48,044 nucleotides of DNA, taken from NCBI RefSeq assembly GCF_000497445.1, contig NZ_CM002285.1, forward strand, positions 358,077 to 406,120, read 5' to 3'. The position numbers and the translations under genes were made by a program. Under the pieces are notes generated by a model. It was not told where the DNA came from. It did not search any database and worked only from the letters and a program-made list of their open reading frames with translations. This document shows, in pieces, positions 33,389 through 42,065 of the stretch (positions are counted from its first letter, which is position 1; the number at the start of each line of letters is the position of its first letter). This stretch comes from Streptomyces roseochromogenus subsp. oscitans DS 12.976 (GTDB taxonomy: Bacteria > Actinomycetota > Actinomycetes > Streptomycetales > Streptomycetaceae).

Positions 33389-33730
33389 ATGCACAGCAGG
33401 AAGCGCATCCTTGCAGCCGGCCTGGCCACCGCGATCTCCGCGGCGGCTCTCACCGTCGCCGGTGTGGCGGTGCCGGCGCAGGCAGCCCCTGCCCAGGGGA
33501 CCGTCGACTGCGACGGCTGGGTGCACAACAACGATTCGGACGTCGGCATCGCGGGCTGCCAGAACAACACCGACCACGCCGTCACGTTCCGTGCCGAGAT
33601 CGTCTGCGGCTGGGCCCCGGACGTCTCCGGCAACTGGGTGACGCTGAACCCGGGAGAGTACGGCGAGTCCACGGGCTCCTGCGCGTTCTACAGCACCGGT
33701 GTCGGCAGCGTGGGCTGGACCATCCAGTGA
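33389..33730 (+). CDS. Small secreted protein with four cysteines
   Basis: The 113-residue protein starts with a classical signal peptide (MHSRKR, a hydrophobic core LAAGLATAISAAALTVAGVA, cleavage after VPAQA near residue 32). The mature part is about 81 residues, acidic and Asn/Gly/Trp-rich, with Cys41, Cys57, Cys73 and Cys98, consistent with two disulfides. VTFRAEIVCGWAPD and GNWVTLNPGEYGES suggest a small beta-sandwich. The family is unknown to me. Ribosome site GGGGG precedes the ATG. It stands intact among broken genes. An in-frame upstream extension to 33227 is not credible because the signal peptide would be internal. Confidence 0.8.
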   Translation: MHSRKRILAAGLATAISAAALTVAGVAVPAQAAPAQGTVDCDGWVHNNDSDVGIAGCQNNTDHAVTFRAEIVCGWAPDVSGNWVTLNPGEYGESTGSCAFYSTGVGSVGWTIQ

Positions 33731-33933
33731 CGCATGGCTGTTCAGGTGCCGCCAGTCAACACCACGCGTTGTAAACCGGCATGAACGACGTCGCATCGTT
33801 CCACAGCTCGCCGATCATGGCGGCGTAGCCCATTTGCGCCGGCAGAGCTTCGCAGGTGTCCAGGATGGCCGCTCCCGGACATCGCCCATTCGTACGGTAG
33901 TGCGTCGGCTTCGCGCGGGGTGGTGGCCGGGCA

Positions 33934-34131
33934 TCAGAGCTGAGCACCCTCGGCGGAGTCGGTCGTACGTGAGAGCGTCTCCCACGCGCGGATGTCCTCG
34001 TCCACGACGGATCGGGTGAACAACTCGTCGTAGTCGTCGAGGGACCGCGCAGCGCGTGTCATGGACCGTCCGGCCCAGTCGGTGCGGAAGGGGCCGGGCT
34101 CGATCGCTGTGACGTGGATCCCGAATGATGT
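33934..34131 (-). pseudogene. Short-chain dehydrogenase fragment (C-terminal third)
   Basis: About 65 residues read FGIHVTAIEPGPFRTDWAGR then SMTRAARSLDDYDELF. The first block is the 'PG' strand of classical SDR oxidoreductases following the catalytic helix. The Rossmann domain, the TGxxxGxG loop and the Tyr-Lys pair are absent upstream. No start codon is apparent. The remaining sequence from 33731 to 34246 has no other gene I can support. Confidence 0.65.
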
Positions 34132-34246
34132 GCGGCGATCGTCAGTTTCGCGTTTGACGGTCATCCCGACGTCGTAGCGGGCGCCCCCCGTATGGGGGAG
34201 AACGTCATCCCGGGTGCTGATGTGCGGGCATCTCCGCCTGAGCACG

Positions 34247-34780
34247 ATGGGACGCATGCTGAAGATCGACACGCTGCCCAACGTTCCACGCTGGGCAGCC
34301 CTCGGCGCCCACATCGTGCCCCTCGTCACCCTGCCGTCCGGCCTGTGGCGGATCGCCCAGGTTGCCGGGCTCCCGGTGGCCGAGCAGTTCGGCCGGAACG
34401 GACGCGAGGTGGTGGTGGCGGTCTTGCTGACCTTGATAACCGAAGGCCTCGCCCTGCTCACCCTCGGACTGGTGCGGCCTTGGGGCGAGATCGCACCCCG
34501 CTGGCTCCCGCTCATCGGCGGACGGCGAGTGCATACGCTCGCGGCGGTGATACCAGCCCTGCTCGGGGTAGCGGCGCTGTGCACGATAGGGGGCTGGTTC
34601 ACCTGTAGCCAGGCGGCAGGCCTGATTGAGCGTGTCACACAGACGCCAACCCAACAGGTGCTCCTCGTGGTTTGCTACTCTCCGTTGCTGGCCTGGGCGC
34701 CTCTCCTGGCGGCCACGACGGTCGCGTACTACCGGCGCAGGACGATGCCGTGTCATGACCGGCTTGAAGGCACGGACTGA
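34247..34780 (+). CDS. Polytopic membrane protein of unknown function
   Basis: The 177-residue protein has four likely helices: WAALGAHIVPLVTLPSGLWR, VVVAVLLTLITEGLALLTLG, TLAAVIPALLGVAALCTIGG and LVVCYSPLLAWAPLLAATTV. A conserved-looking loop, VRPWGEIAPRWLPLIGGRRV, lies between the second and third. The pattern LPSGLWR ... ALLTLGLV(R/Q)PWGE ... PLLAWGPLLA is one I associate with a family of streptomycete hypothetical membrane proteins. The start is either ATG 34247 or ATG 34256; neither has a clear ribosome site. Confidence 0.75.
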   Translation: MGRMLKIDTLPNVPRWAALGAHIVPLVTLPSGLWRIAQVAGLPVAEQFGRNGREVVVAVLLTLITEGLALLTLGLVRPWGEIAPRWLPLIGGRRVHTLAAVIPALLGVAALCTIGGWFTCSQAAGLIERVTQTPTQQVLLVVCYSPLLAWAPLLAATTVAYYRRRTMPCHDRLEGTD

Positions 34781-34895
34781 CGTCGATTCCCGCCATGCGT
34801 TGCCGATTCGTGGCGCGAACGGCTTCAAAACCGTTGTCAGATGCGGGAGACCACTGAGCGGCCGGCCGAGGTGATCGGGCACGCGATGTCGGCGG

Positions 34896-35072
34896 TCACA
34901 GGTGCGTGGCCTCGTTGCGGAAGCGCAGACTGCCGTCGGCGTAGGGCTGCGCCTGCCAGCAGTGTCCGGTGCCGTCGTTCTTGCTGTTCGGGTCTTCGCA
35001 GTTGAACAGCACGGTGTGGGTGCCGGGCCCGGCGTGGTCGCTCTCGAAGACGTCCATGCACCGGCCGCTCAT
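34896..35072 (-). pseudogene. Ricin-type lectin-like fragment
   Basis: The final 58 residues of a leftward frame read CMDVFESDHAGPGTHTVLFN then CEDPNSKNDGTGHCWQAQPY, ending GSLRFRNEATHL. The spacing of CMDV, the loss-of-charge turn and the W-Q repeat resembles a beta-trefoil (ricin B) lectin module or a related small secreted domain. The upstream part of the frame does not continue this homology and has no signal peptide. I consider it a gene fragment. Confidence 0.4.
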
Positions 35073-35151
35073 CCCTGAGCCGGGCGGCACCGGAGCACCG
35101 ACACGTTCCGGACAATCACCCGGAAACGGCACCGACTTCGCCGAAGCATCA

Positions 35152-35304
35152 ACGAATCCGCAGGTCCGATCGCAGATCACGGAGATGCGAGACCGGATCG
35201 CGATCCCGCCTGAGGCGATCGCCCAAGCCATCGCGTTCGTCATCGAGCAGCCTGCAACCGTCGCCGTGAACGAGATCGTCGTCCGGCCCACGGCCCAGAA
35301 CTGA
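35152..35304 (+). pseudogene. Short-chain dehydrogenase fragment (extreme C-terminus)
   Basis: About 50 residues read MRDRIAIPPEAIAQAIAFVI then EQPATVAVNEIVVRPTAQN. This is the C-terminal helix and strand of SDRs in which the 'AIAxAIxFAIxQPxDVDVNEIVVRP' pattern is typical. Everything before it is unrelated. It is on the opposite strand from the other SDR fragment at 33934-34131 and covers a different part of the fold, so it need not come from the same gene. Confidence 0.7.
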
Positions 35305-35548
35305 ACCCTCTCAAAAGATGGGCGGTGCAGCACACCCGTGCGGACGTGGACGCGTCGGAGCGTGCGGTCACCCAACTGCCCAAGGTGGTCCACAGCCACT
35401 CTCCCCCGATGACACCGCCTGACGCTGCCGCCCGGCCTTGGGTTGCGGCCCCCAGTGCAGGGCCGACCGCGGCCACGCACGTGGAGACGGTGGGGGCCGC
35501 GAGGGCTCTGGGCCGGCGGATCGATCGCGGTTCCGATTCCGCAGCGCG
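35305..35548. other. 244-base stretch between SDR fragment and membrane peptide
   Basis: No convincing gene, repeat or hairpin was seen here. It follows the end of the gene-fragment zone and precedes the leftward DUF418 unit. Confidence 0.5.
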
Positions 35549-35689
35549 TCAGCGGTGTCCGATGGCAGCGGTGATGAGGTGCCGCACCGCAGCCGCGTAC
35601 AGGTCCGGGCGCAGTACGGCGAGGACAGCGGCCACCGCGGCTACGGTCAGCCACCACAACTCCCCGCGGCCGTGCGGCAGACGGCTCAC
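35549..35689 (-). CDS. 46-residue membrane peptide coupled to the DUF418 gene
   Basis: A GTG overlaps the DUF418 stop (GTGA) and opens a 46-codon frame. The product has a short basic start (VSRLPHGRGE), one membrane helix (LWWLTVAAVAAVLAVL) and an amphipathic tail (RPDLYAAAVRHLITAAIGHR). The four-base overlap is the strongest support. It could be an accessory subunit of the DUF418 protein; no family is recognised. Confidence 0.55.
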   Translation of the reverse strand: MSRLPHGRGELWWLTVAAVAAVLAVLRPDLYAAAVRHLITAAIGHR

Positions 35690-36927
35690 CGCACCAGCTC
35701 CGCGGCCCTCGTGGCCTGGCCGAGCAGCCACTCCAGCGGCCCGCGCCGGAAGAAGCGGGCCCAGAGCGTCGCGAACACGGTGACGGCGGCGATGAAGCCG
35801 AGGAGGACGTGCGGCGGGGAGCCGGGCAGTTCCTCGATGCCGAGGAACTGGATGCCGACGACATGGAAGACGTACGCGGTCAGGGACATCGACCCGACCG
35901 CGATGACCGGGCGGGCGAGGCGTTGGACGCGCGGGACGGCGTCGACCGCGGCGAGGCAGGCCGCCAGGACCGCGATCGCCACGCCGGTGTTGGCCAAGAT
36001 CGAGAGGGTCGTCTCACTGTGCGGCGAGGCCACCAGAAGCCCGGCCGGGGTGCTGCCGTCGGGGTAGCCCCAGGTGTCGGACCACCAGGCGGAGGCGGCT
36101 GATCCTCCCTCGCTCCGACCGCCGGCACTCAACTCCGACAGCGCGCCGGGGACCATGTGCAGGGCCAGCCAGGAACCGCCGTGGCCGAGCACGGCGAGAC
36201 CGATGCCGGTGAGCGCGAGGCGTACGCGGACGGCGGTGGCGGCCAGGTCGAGGCGGGCCACCGCCATTCCGGCGATGACGAAGGGGATCCAGGTCAGGGC
36301 CGGATAGCTGCCCGTGAAGAGGAGCGAGACGATGCCGTCGGCGTCCGCGGGCCAGGTCCACACGCCGTCGGCGCCGTCGGCGGGGAGCGCGTGCTGGATG
36401 ACGTACAGGAGCTGCGGCAGGACCAGAGCACTGGCTGCGGCGATGACGGCCAGCGGGCGGGCGCCGAGCCGGTACAGCGGCAGGACGAGCAGGAAGTACA
36501 GGCCGTAGAAGGCGAGGATCACCTCGACCGGGGTGCCGCACATGGTCAGCGCGGTGCCCAGCGCCAGCAGGACGAGCGCACGGATCACCACCTTGGCGAC
36601 CGCCTGACGGCCCGCCAGGCCCGTCTTGGGGGTACGGCGGCCGGTGATCAGCAGGATCGAGAAACCGGCCAGGAAGGCGAAGAGGGCCGAGGCGCGGCCG
36701 TGCGCCAGTTCCATGAGGTGCCCGGTGACGCCGCCCCGGGACGGGTCGGGGCCGACGTGGGCCGCGTACATCCCGAAGACCGCGAGGCCCCGGGCCAGGT
36801 CCACGCCTATCAGGCGGCCGACCGGAACTCGTGGGCTCTCGGGAGCCTTGGACGGGTTGTTCTCCGCTGCCCCCGGCGGGACGCCGACCGGTGCCGTGAG
36901 CGCCGTGTCGTCTGCGTTGTGGGTCAT
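35686..36927 (-). CDS. DUF418 / HGSNAT-like polytopic membrane protein
   Basis: The 413-residue protein has about ten membrane helices. The N-terminal RLIGVDLARGLAVFGMYAAH is the heparan-alpha-glucosaminide-acetyltransferase-like motif, followed by RASALFAFLAGFSILLITGR. The C-terminal VIAVGSMSLTAYVFHVVGIQ and GPLEWLLGQ are DUF418 signatures. Family members are thought to acylate or transport cell-envelope sugars, but function is unproven. The ATG at 36927 follows GGAG. Downstream it overlaps a 46-residue membrane peptide. It may share a leftward transcript with the membrane protein at 37044-37496. Confidence 0.88.
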   Translation of the reverse strand: MTHNADDTALTAPVGVPPGAAENNPSKAPESPRVPVGRLIGVDLARGLAVFGMYAAHVGPDPSRGGVTGHLMELAHGRASALFAFLAGFSILLITGRRTPKTGLAGRQAVAKVVIRALVLLALGTALTMCGTPVEVILAFYGLYFLLVLPLYRLGARPLAVIAAASALVLPQLLYVIQHALPADGADGVWTWPADADGIVSLLFTGSYPALTWIPFVIAGMAVARLDLAATAVRVRLALTGIGLAVLGHGGSWLALHMVPGALSELSAGGRSEGGSAASAWWSDTWGYPDGSTPAGLLVASPHSETTLSILANTGVAIAVLAACLAAVDAVPRVQRLARPVIAVGSMSLTAYVFHVVGIQFLGIEELPGSPPHVLLGFIAAVTVFATLWARFFRRGPLEWLLGQATRAAELVR

Positions 36928-37043
36928 GATCTCCAGGCTGGAGATCAGCCCGGGCCAGGAGTATCCGGCGACTGTCCGGTCCTACCCCGCCACCCGGCGG
37001 GGTACGAGCCAGACGAGGAGAGACCCGCGGGCGGTGTCGCACG

Positions 37044-37496
37044 CTACTTGATGACCGCGTTGGCGACCACGACGATCACACCCAGCAGTGCGTCCGCACA
37101 GCCGACCGCCAGAGCCGAGCGCCATGCGCGGCCCGATGCGCGGGCGGCGGACAGACCCCAGGCGAAGAGCAGGGCGATGTTGAAACCGAAGGCCACGTAC
37201 TCGATACCCGCGGAGCACCACCAGCCCCAGCCCGCGCCGAGCAGCATCACCGTCGTGGGCACGGTGGCCATGAGGAGGGGCCATTCGCCGGCCAGCACAC
37301 GCAGCGCGCCGACGCGGTACGGCGAGACGGCACCAGGCGAGCGGCTGTACGACGCCCGGTGGCTGCTGATCACCGCCGTCGCCTCGGCCCTGGCCCACGG
37401 GTACGCATGGGAAGCTTCCTCGGAACTGGGGGTGCCGGGCCGGAGCGGCCGGTCTCCCGGGACAGCCGGTGCGATCCCGACGGCACCATCCCTCAC
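37044..37496 (-). CDS. Small integral membrane protein, possibly N-terminally altered
   Basis: The 150-residue frame has three C-terminal helices (EWPLLMATVPTTVMLLGAGW, GIEYVAFGFNIALLFAWGLS and RSALAVGCADALLGVIVVVA) and an N-terminal half rich in Pro, Arg and Ser. The stretch SHAYPWARAEATAVISSHR looks like the inner end of an earlier membrane helix (a 'HxxAHxY' pattern), so an original N-terminal helix may have been lost or the true start lies elsewhere. The GTG start at 37496 lacks a clear ribosome site. It is divergent from the response-regulator gene. Confidence 0.6.
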   Translation of the reverse strand: MRDGAVGIAPAVPGDRPLRPGTPSSEEASHAYPWARAEATAVISSHRASYSRSPGAVSPYRVGALRVLAGEWPLLMATVPTTVMLLGAGWGWWCSAGIEYVAFGFNIALLFAWGLSAARASGRAWRSALAVGCADALLGVIVVVANAVIK

Positions 37497-37692
37497 CCTT
37501 CCGGAACCACCCGGTCCATGGGTCCCGGGCTCCCCCCGTCCGGCTGGAACCCTCCCCCCGACCGGCGGGAACGTCCCGCCACCCCGCCTCGGACGGCGGG
37601 TCCCGGGCTACGGTCGGAACGGTGACATCGACATCGACATCGACGTGCGGCCGCCGGAGCCGTACGCACAGGGACGGCGAGGCGGGACGCAC

Positions 37693-38367
37693 GTGATCCG
37701 GGTCATGGTGGTCGACGACGAGGCGCTGGTGCGCTCCGGCTTCAAGCTCGTCCTGAGCGCGGCCGACGACATCGAGGTCGTCGCGACCACGGCCGGCGCG
37801 GCTGCGGTCGACACCGTACGGCGGAAAGGTCCCGACGTCGTGCTCCTCGACATCCGGATGCCCGACGTGGATGGGCTGACCGTGCTGCGGCAGTTGCGCG
37901 CCCTGCCGGAACCGCCGGTGGTGGCGATGCTGACGACCTTCGACGCCGACGAGTACATCCTCACCGCGCTGCGCTCCGGCGCGGCCGGGTTCCTGCTCAA
38001 GGACACCGAGCCCGACCAGCTCGCCCAGCTCGTTCGCACCCTGGCCGCGGGCGGGGTCGTGATGTCACCGAAGGCGTCCCGCGCCGTCTGGCAGAGTCAC
38101 CCCGGTGCGGAGGTCGTCGACGACGAGGAGGCCACCCGCGTCGGCCGGCTCACCGAGCGCGAGCGCGAGGTGCTCGTGCTGATCGCGCAGGGGCTGTCCA
38201 ACGCCGAGATCGGTACGCGGATCCATCTCAGCGCGGGCACCGTCAAGGATCACGTCAGCGCGATCCTGACCAAGCTGCGGGTCGGCAGCAGAGTGCAGGC
38301 GGCGCTGCTCGCGCAGCGGGCGGGACTGCTCGACGAGGGACAGCGGCGCCCGGAGTCCGGGCGATGA
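37693..38367 (+). CDS. NarL/FixJ-family response regulator
   Basis: The 224-residue regulator has a receiver domain (1-118) with Asp8-Asp9 and phospho-acceptor Asp53 in DVVLLDIRMPDVDG, the switch Thr in LTTFDADEY and FLLKDTEP. A LuxR-type helix-turn-helix follows (about 150-215: LTEREREVLVLIAQGLSNAE, then LSAGTVKDHVSAILTKL). The GTG at 37693 follows GAGGCGGGA; an ATG at 37705 is also possible. A six-base repeat (GACATC three times, 37624-37641) lies just upstream. Its stop overlaps the kinase ATG. It is a generic NarL-type regulator; nothing ties it specifically to the dormancy island. Confidence 0.93.
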   Translation: MIRVMVVDDEALVRSGFKLVLSAADDIEVVATTAGAAAVDTVRRKGPDVVLLDIRMPDVDGLTVLRQLRALPEPPVVAMLTTFDADEYILTALRSGAAGFLLKDTEPDQLAQLVRTLAAGGVVMSPKASRAVWQSHPGAEVVDDEEATRVGRLTEREREVLVLIAQGLSNAEIGTRIHLSAGTVKDHVSAILTKLRVGSRVQAALLAQRAGLLDEGQRRPESGR

Positions 38368-39488
38368 CCGCGCCCAGGGCATGGTGGACGCGGGTCCCCG
38401 ATCCGGTCATCGACGCCATGGTCGTCGCGGTCGCCGTCGGGGACGTACTGCTCAGCCTGGCGGACGCCGGCCCCGTCGCGCAGTCCATGGCCGCCCTCGC
38501 CTGCGCCGCGCTCGTCGTACGACGACGCTTTCCGCTTCCGGTGTTCCTGCTCACTCTCCCCGCCAGTCTCATGCTGGACATCGTGTTCGCCCCGTTCGCC
38601 GCCCTGTTCACACTGGCCGAACGCTCCCGCAACCGCCGCCTGCTCGTCGTGTGCGCCGTCCTGTTCGCGCTCGCCTCCGCCGCCCCCTGGCCGCTGTACG
38701 ACCTCACCGCGCACGACCGGACTTGGACCCTGGTCTACTTCTTCTACACGCTCGCCACCGCCGCCGCCCCCGTCCTGCTCGGCCAACTCGTCCAGGCGCG
38801 CCGGGACCTGGCCCGCCGGCTCGTCGAGATCGAAGAAGCACGCGAGCACGAACGCCTGCTGCACTCCCAGGCCGTCCTCGCCCGCGAACGCGCCCAGCTC
38901 GCCCGCGAGATGCACGACGTCGTCTCCCACCAGGTCAGTCTGATCGCCGTACAGGCCGGCGCGCTCCAAGTCGCCGCTACGGACCCGGACTTCAAAGAGG
39001 GCGCCCGCACCATCCGGTCCCTCAGTGTCGGCACCCTCGACGAACTGCGCCACATGGTCACATTGCTACGGGCCTCCGGAGGCCGGGCCACCGAGCTCAC
39101 CCCGCAACCCACTCTGGCCGACCTGCACAAGCTCGTCACGACCAGCGGCATCGACGCCGAACTGACCGGCGAACTCCCTCCGGAGGTCAGCACCACCGCA
39201 CAGCGCGCCGTCTACCGCACCGTCCAGGAAGCCCTCACCAACGTCCGCAAACACGCCCCTGGCGCCTCGGCGACCGTGAGGCTCTGGCGCGCCGACGACG
39301 GCGCCGCCTTCGGCGTGACCGTCACGAACACACCCCCCACCCGCCCCTCACTCCCTCTCCCCGGTTCCCATCAGGGCCTGATCGGCCTCAGAGAACGCGC
39401 CGAACTCCTGGGCGGCACCTTCGAGTCCGGGCCCACCGCCGACGGCGGCTACGAAGTGGCCCTCCGCATCCCGCCCCGCACCGACTGA
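38364..39488 (+). CDS. Membrane sensor histidine kinase (HisKA_3 type)
   Basis: The 374-residue kinase has about four to five N-terminal helices (15-140) without a recognisable extracellular sensor. The dimerisation helix follows, with phospho-accepting His184 in LAREMHDVVSHQVSLIAVQA. An HATPase domain comes next, with the N-box VQEALTNVRKHAPGA and the G-box GLIGLRERAELLGG. It is the cognate partner of the overlapping response regulator. The signal is unknown. It lacks the GAF/haem domains of DosS/DosT, so it is not a DosS orthologue. Confidence 0.93.
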   Translation: MTAPRAWWTRVPDPVIDAMVVAVAVGDVLLSLADAGPVAQSMAALACAALVVRRRFPLPVFLLTLPASLMLDIVFAPFAALFTLAERSRNRRLLVVCAVLFALASAAPWPLYDLTAHDRTWTLVYFFYTLATAAAPVLLGQLVQARRDLARRLVEIEEAREHERLLHSQAVLARERAQLAREMHDVVSHQVSLIAVQAGALQVAATDPDFKEGARTIRSLSVGTLDELRHMVTLLRASGGRATELTPQPTLADLHKLVTTSGIDAELTGELPPEVSTTAQRAVYRTVQEALTNVRKHAPGASATVRLWRADDGAAFGVTVTNTPPTRPSLPLPGSHQGLIGLRERAELLGGTFESGPTADGGYEVALRIPPRTD

Positions 39489-40109
39489 CGGCCGGAACCG
39501 TTCCGCTCGGCGCCCGTGCAACGCGCCGCCGGGGCGACTGCTTCCGACTGCGTCGGGCGGCTGCACGGCGCGATACGGTGCCCCTGCGACCGTACGCCGG
39601 GCAGCCCTGGGTCGCCGGCACGCGCAGGAGACCAGCCGCTGGATCGAAGAACTGCTGAGGCCGGAACGCCTCCGCCACGCTGACGTTGCTGCTTTGGGTG
39701 AAGTCCCACTTGGACACGTATCCGCTCCGGAGCCTACGGGTGGCGCACCGAGGGTGGTTTCGCCCTCTACGACTGCGGCCGACGGCGCTGAGGCGGCGGC
39801 GCCCCGAGCCCGGGGACACCTCAAGACACCGCATGCCACGACCATCGTCGGGAACCTGAGCTGTACATCGCGGAAGCCGGCAGGACCCGGTCCCTTTCCT
39901 CATTCGTCACACGCGTTTCAGGCACCGGCGATTCGGCCAGTCCGCGTCGCCCGAGGGCGGCCCTGTCCCGGCGGCCAAGCGTTCGCCCCCTTGCGTTTCA
40001 AGGGCCCCGGTGCGTCCGGAACCGAGCGCGTTCGAATCCCGTGGCACGTCGTTAAGCCGTGCACCGCCGAGCCATCCAGGTGCGGCAGCGACCTCCGGGA
40101 GGGATGCAC
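39489..40109. other. 621-base region without an intact gene
   Basis: No reading frame here has a credible start, domain or codon bias. The base composition is a little less GC-rich than neighbouring genes. A short TTCGAATCCCG near 40031 resembles a tRNA T-loop, but no cloverleaf can be built around it. The promoter of the ABC transporter gene must lie toward the right end. Confidence 0.5.
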
Positions 40110-41996
40110 GTGACGATGACTGACGCCTCGGCCGCGTATGAGGAGACACCTCCGCCTCCGCCCCCGGCGGAGATCCACTACAGCGGCGAGTACTCGATCA
40201 ATCCGCTCGGCGATGTGTCGTTCACGCACATGTGCGCCCGCCTGCCGTCCGTACTGCACCGCATCTGCCGTATGGCCTGGGCGCTGGATCGCAGGGCGGC
40301 GGCACTCCTCGTCGTCTGCCAGCTCGTCACAGGTGCGGCCGCCGCCGTGGGCCTGGCCGCGACCGCCCACGCCATGCAGTCGCTCCTCGGTGCGGGCGCG
40401 GTGAGCGACCGGCTCCATCACGCACTGCCCGCGCTGCTCGTCGTGACGAGCACGGCGGCCCTCGGCCGACTGGCCGGTGCCCTCTCCTCCTACGCCGACG
40501 GAAGGCTGACCCCGCAGTTGACGACGTGCGCCGACACCGGGCTCGTCGAGGCCGTGTGCCGGGTCGAGTCCGCCGCGTATGCCACGGACGGCTTCGCCGA
40601 CCGGCAGGAAGCGGCGGAGATGGGTGTGATCCGCACCCATGTGATGGTCAACGACGCGCAACGGTTCGTGTCCGCGCTGATCAGGATGGTGGCCGCGAGC
40701 GGGGTGCTTTCGACGCTGCACTGGGCGATGCTGCCGCTGCTGATCCTCGCGGTGCTGCCGGCCGGCGTCGGCGCGGTTCTCTCGGCCCGGGTCGACTACG
40801 AGATGCACTACACGAACGTCTCGGACCGTAACGTACGGCACATGATGCGGTGGTGGGCCACCACCCCCAAGCACGGCGACGAGGTCCGCGCCAACGGCAT
40901 GACCGGCTACCTGCTGTTCTGGTACCGGTCACTGTCGGAGCGCATCGACCGCCGTCTCCTCGCCGCCGCGCCCCGCACCCTGTGGATCACCTTGCTCTCC
41001 TCCACGGCCGGCGGGTTCTTCCTCATCCTGACGTGGGCCGCGCTCGCCTGGCTGACGACGACCGGTCGCATCGAGCTGGCCGTCGCCGCGACCGCCGTCG
41101 TGGCCGTGCAGACCACGCTGGCCGCACTGTCGCAGGTCGTCATCAACGGGGCGGCGCTGTTCCACACCAGCCTCTACCTCACGGACATGCAGACGTTCCT
41201 CGACGACGCCGCCCGACAAGCGCCTCAGCGCGGTGAGTTGACCGTCGCATCCGTGAACGACATTCGTCTCGACGGGGTCGTGTACCAGTACCCGGGCAAG
41301 GACCGGCCCGCCGTCGACGGGGTCTCGCTCACCTTGCGGCGCGGCGAGATCGTGGCCATCGTCGGCGAGAACGGCAGCGGCAAGTCCACTCTCCTGCGCC
41401 TGATCACCGGCATCTATCTCGCCGACAAGGGGCGCGTGCTGTGGAACGGATCGGACCTCGCCACCGCCGACCAGGACACCGTCTGGGCGCGCACCGGCCT
41501 CGTGCCGCAGCTCTTCGCCCAATGGCCCCTTCGCGTACGCGAGAACGTCACCCTCGGCCAGCCCCGCACCCACCACGACGACCCGGTATGGGAGGCGATC
41601 GACGCCGTAGGGATGCGTGAGGCAGTCGACGCCCTGCCCAGCGGCATCGAAACCCTGCTCGCACGAGAGGTCTTCGGCGGCGCCGAACTCTCCGGCGGAC
41701 AGTGGCAGCGGCTGGCCTGCTCTCGCGCGATCTACCGCAAGCCCGAACTGCTCATCCTGGACGAGCCGACGTCCCAGATGGACGCCCGTGGCGAGCACCA
41801 GATCTTCGAGAAGATCAAGAGCGGCGCCTCGGACCGCATCACGATCGTCGTCACACACCAGTTGGAGAACTCGAAGGTCGCCGACCGCATCATCGTGATG
41901 GAGCACGGCCGGATCACCGAACAGGGCCGATACGACGAACTCGCGGACGCGGGCGGCCTGTTCGCCGACCTTCTCGCCCTGGCGAAGGACAGGTGA
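40110..41996 (+). CDS. ABC exporter half-transporter (permease-ATPase fusion)
   Basis: The 628-residue protein has an N-terminal cytosolic segment with a Pro run (EETPPPPPPAEIHYSGEYSI), a six-helix exporter domain (about 60-340) and a nucleotide-binding domain. The latter has Walker A GENGSGKST, Q-loop VPQLFAQWPLRVRENV, signature LSGGQWQR, Walker B LLILDEPTSQMD and H-loop VTHQLENSKVADRI. GTG 40110, six bases after GGGAGGG, is the preferred start; ATG 40104 and ATG 40116 are alternatives. The permease part resembles exporters of peptide or natural-product clusters. The substrate is unknown. It is followed by a MazG-like gene after 69 bases. Confidence 0.9.
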   Translation: MTMTDASAAYEETPPPPPPAEIHYSGEYSINPLGDVSFTHMCARLPSVLHRICRMAWALDRRAAALLVVCQLVTGAAAAVGLAATAHAMQSLLGAGAVSDRLHHALPALLVVTSTAALGRLAGALSSYADGRLTPQLTTCADTGLVEAVCRVESAAYATDGFADRQEAAEMGVIRTHVMVNDAQRFVSALIRMVAASGVLSTLHWAMLPLLILAVLPAGVGAVLSARVDYEMHYTNVSDRNVRHMMRWWATTPKHGDEVRANGMTGYLLFWYRSLSERIDRRLLAAAPRTLWITLLSSTAGGFFLILTWAALAWLTTTGRIELAVAATAVVAVQTTLAALSQVVINGAALFHTSLYLTDMQTFLDDAARQAPQRGELTVASVNDIRLDGVVYQYPGKDRPAVDGVSLTLRRGEIVAIVGENGSGKSTLLRLITGIYLADKGRVLWNGSDLATADQDTVWARTGLVPQLFAQWPLRVRENVTLGQPRTHHDDPVWEAIDAVGMREAVDALPSGIETLLAREVFGGAELSGGQWQRLACSRAIYRKPELLILDEPTSQMDARGEHQIFEKIKSGASDRITIVVTHQLENSKVADRIIVMEHGRITEQGRYDELADAGGLFADLLALAKDR

Positions 41997-42065
41997 TGGC
42001 CAGTCGCCAGGAGAGCTGAGACCGGTAAGCGCCCTCACACGGCACAGAACAGAATCGAGGCACAA

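Noticed and set aside
37624..37641. GACATC repeated three times upstream of the response regulator, considered as an operator
   Set aside because: The six-base period does not suit a protein-binding array and it could be simple slippage; no dyad is present.
36157..37692. Long rightward frame leading into the response regulator, which would make a 736-residue fusion
   Set aside because: The upstream part is antisense to the DUF418 and membrane-protein genes and has no recognisable domain; the regulator has its own GTG start at 37693.
37693..39488. Response regulator and kinase as DosR/DosS of the island
   Set aside because: The kinase lacks the GAF haem domains of DosS/DosT and the regulator shows only generic NarL features.
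40020..40060. tRNA-like T-loop (TTCGAATCCCG) that might mark a tRNA 3' end or attachment site
   Set aside because: The flanking bases do not form a T-stem, and no acceptor, D or anticodon arm can be drawn.
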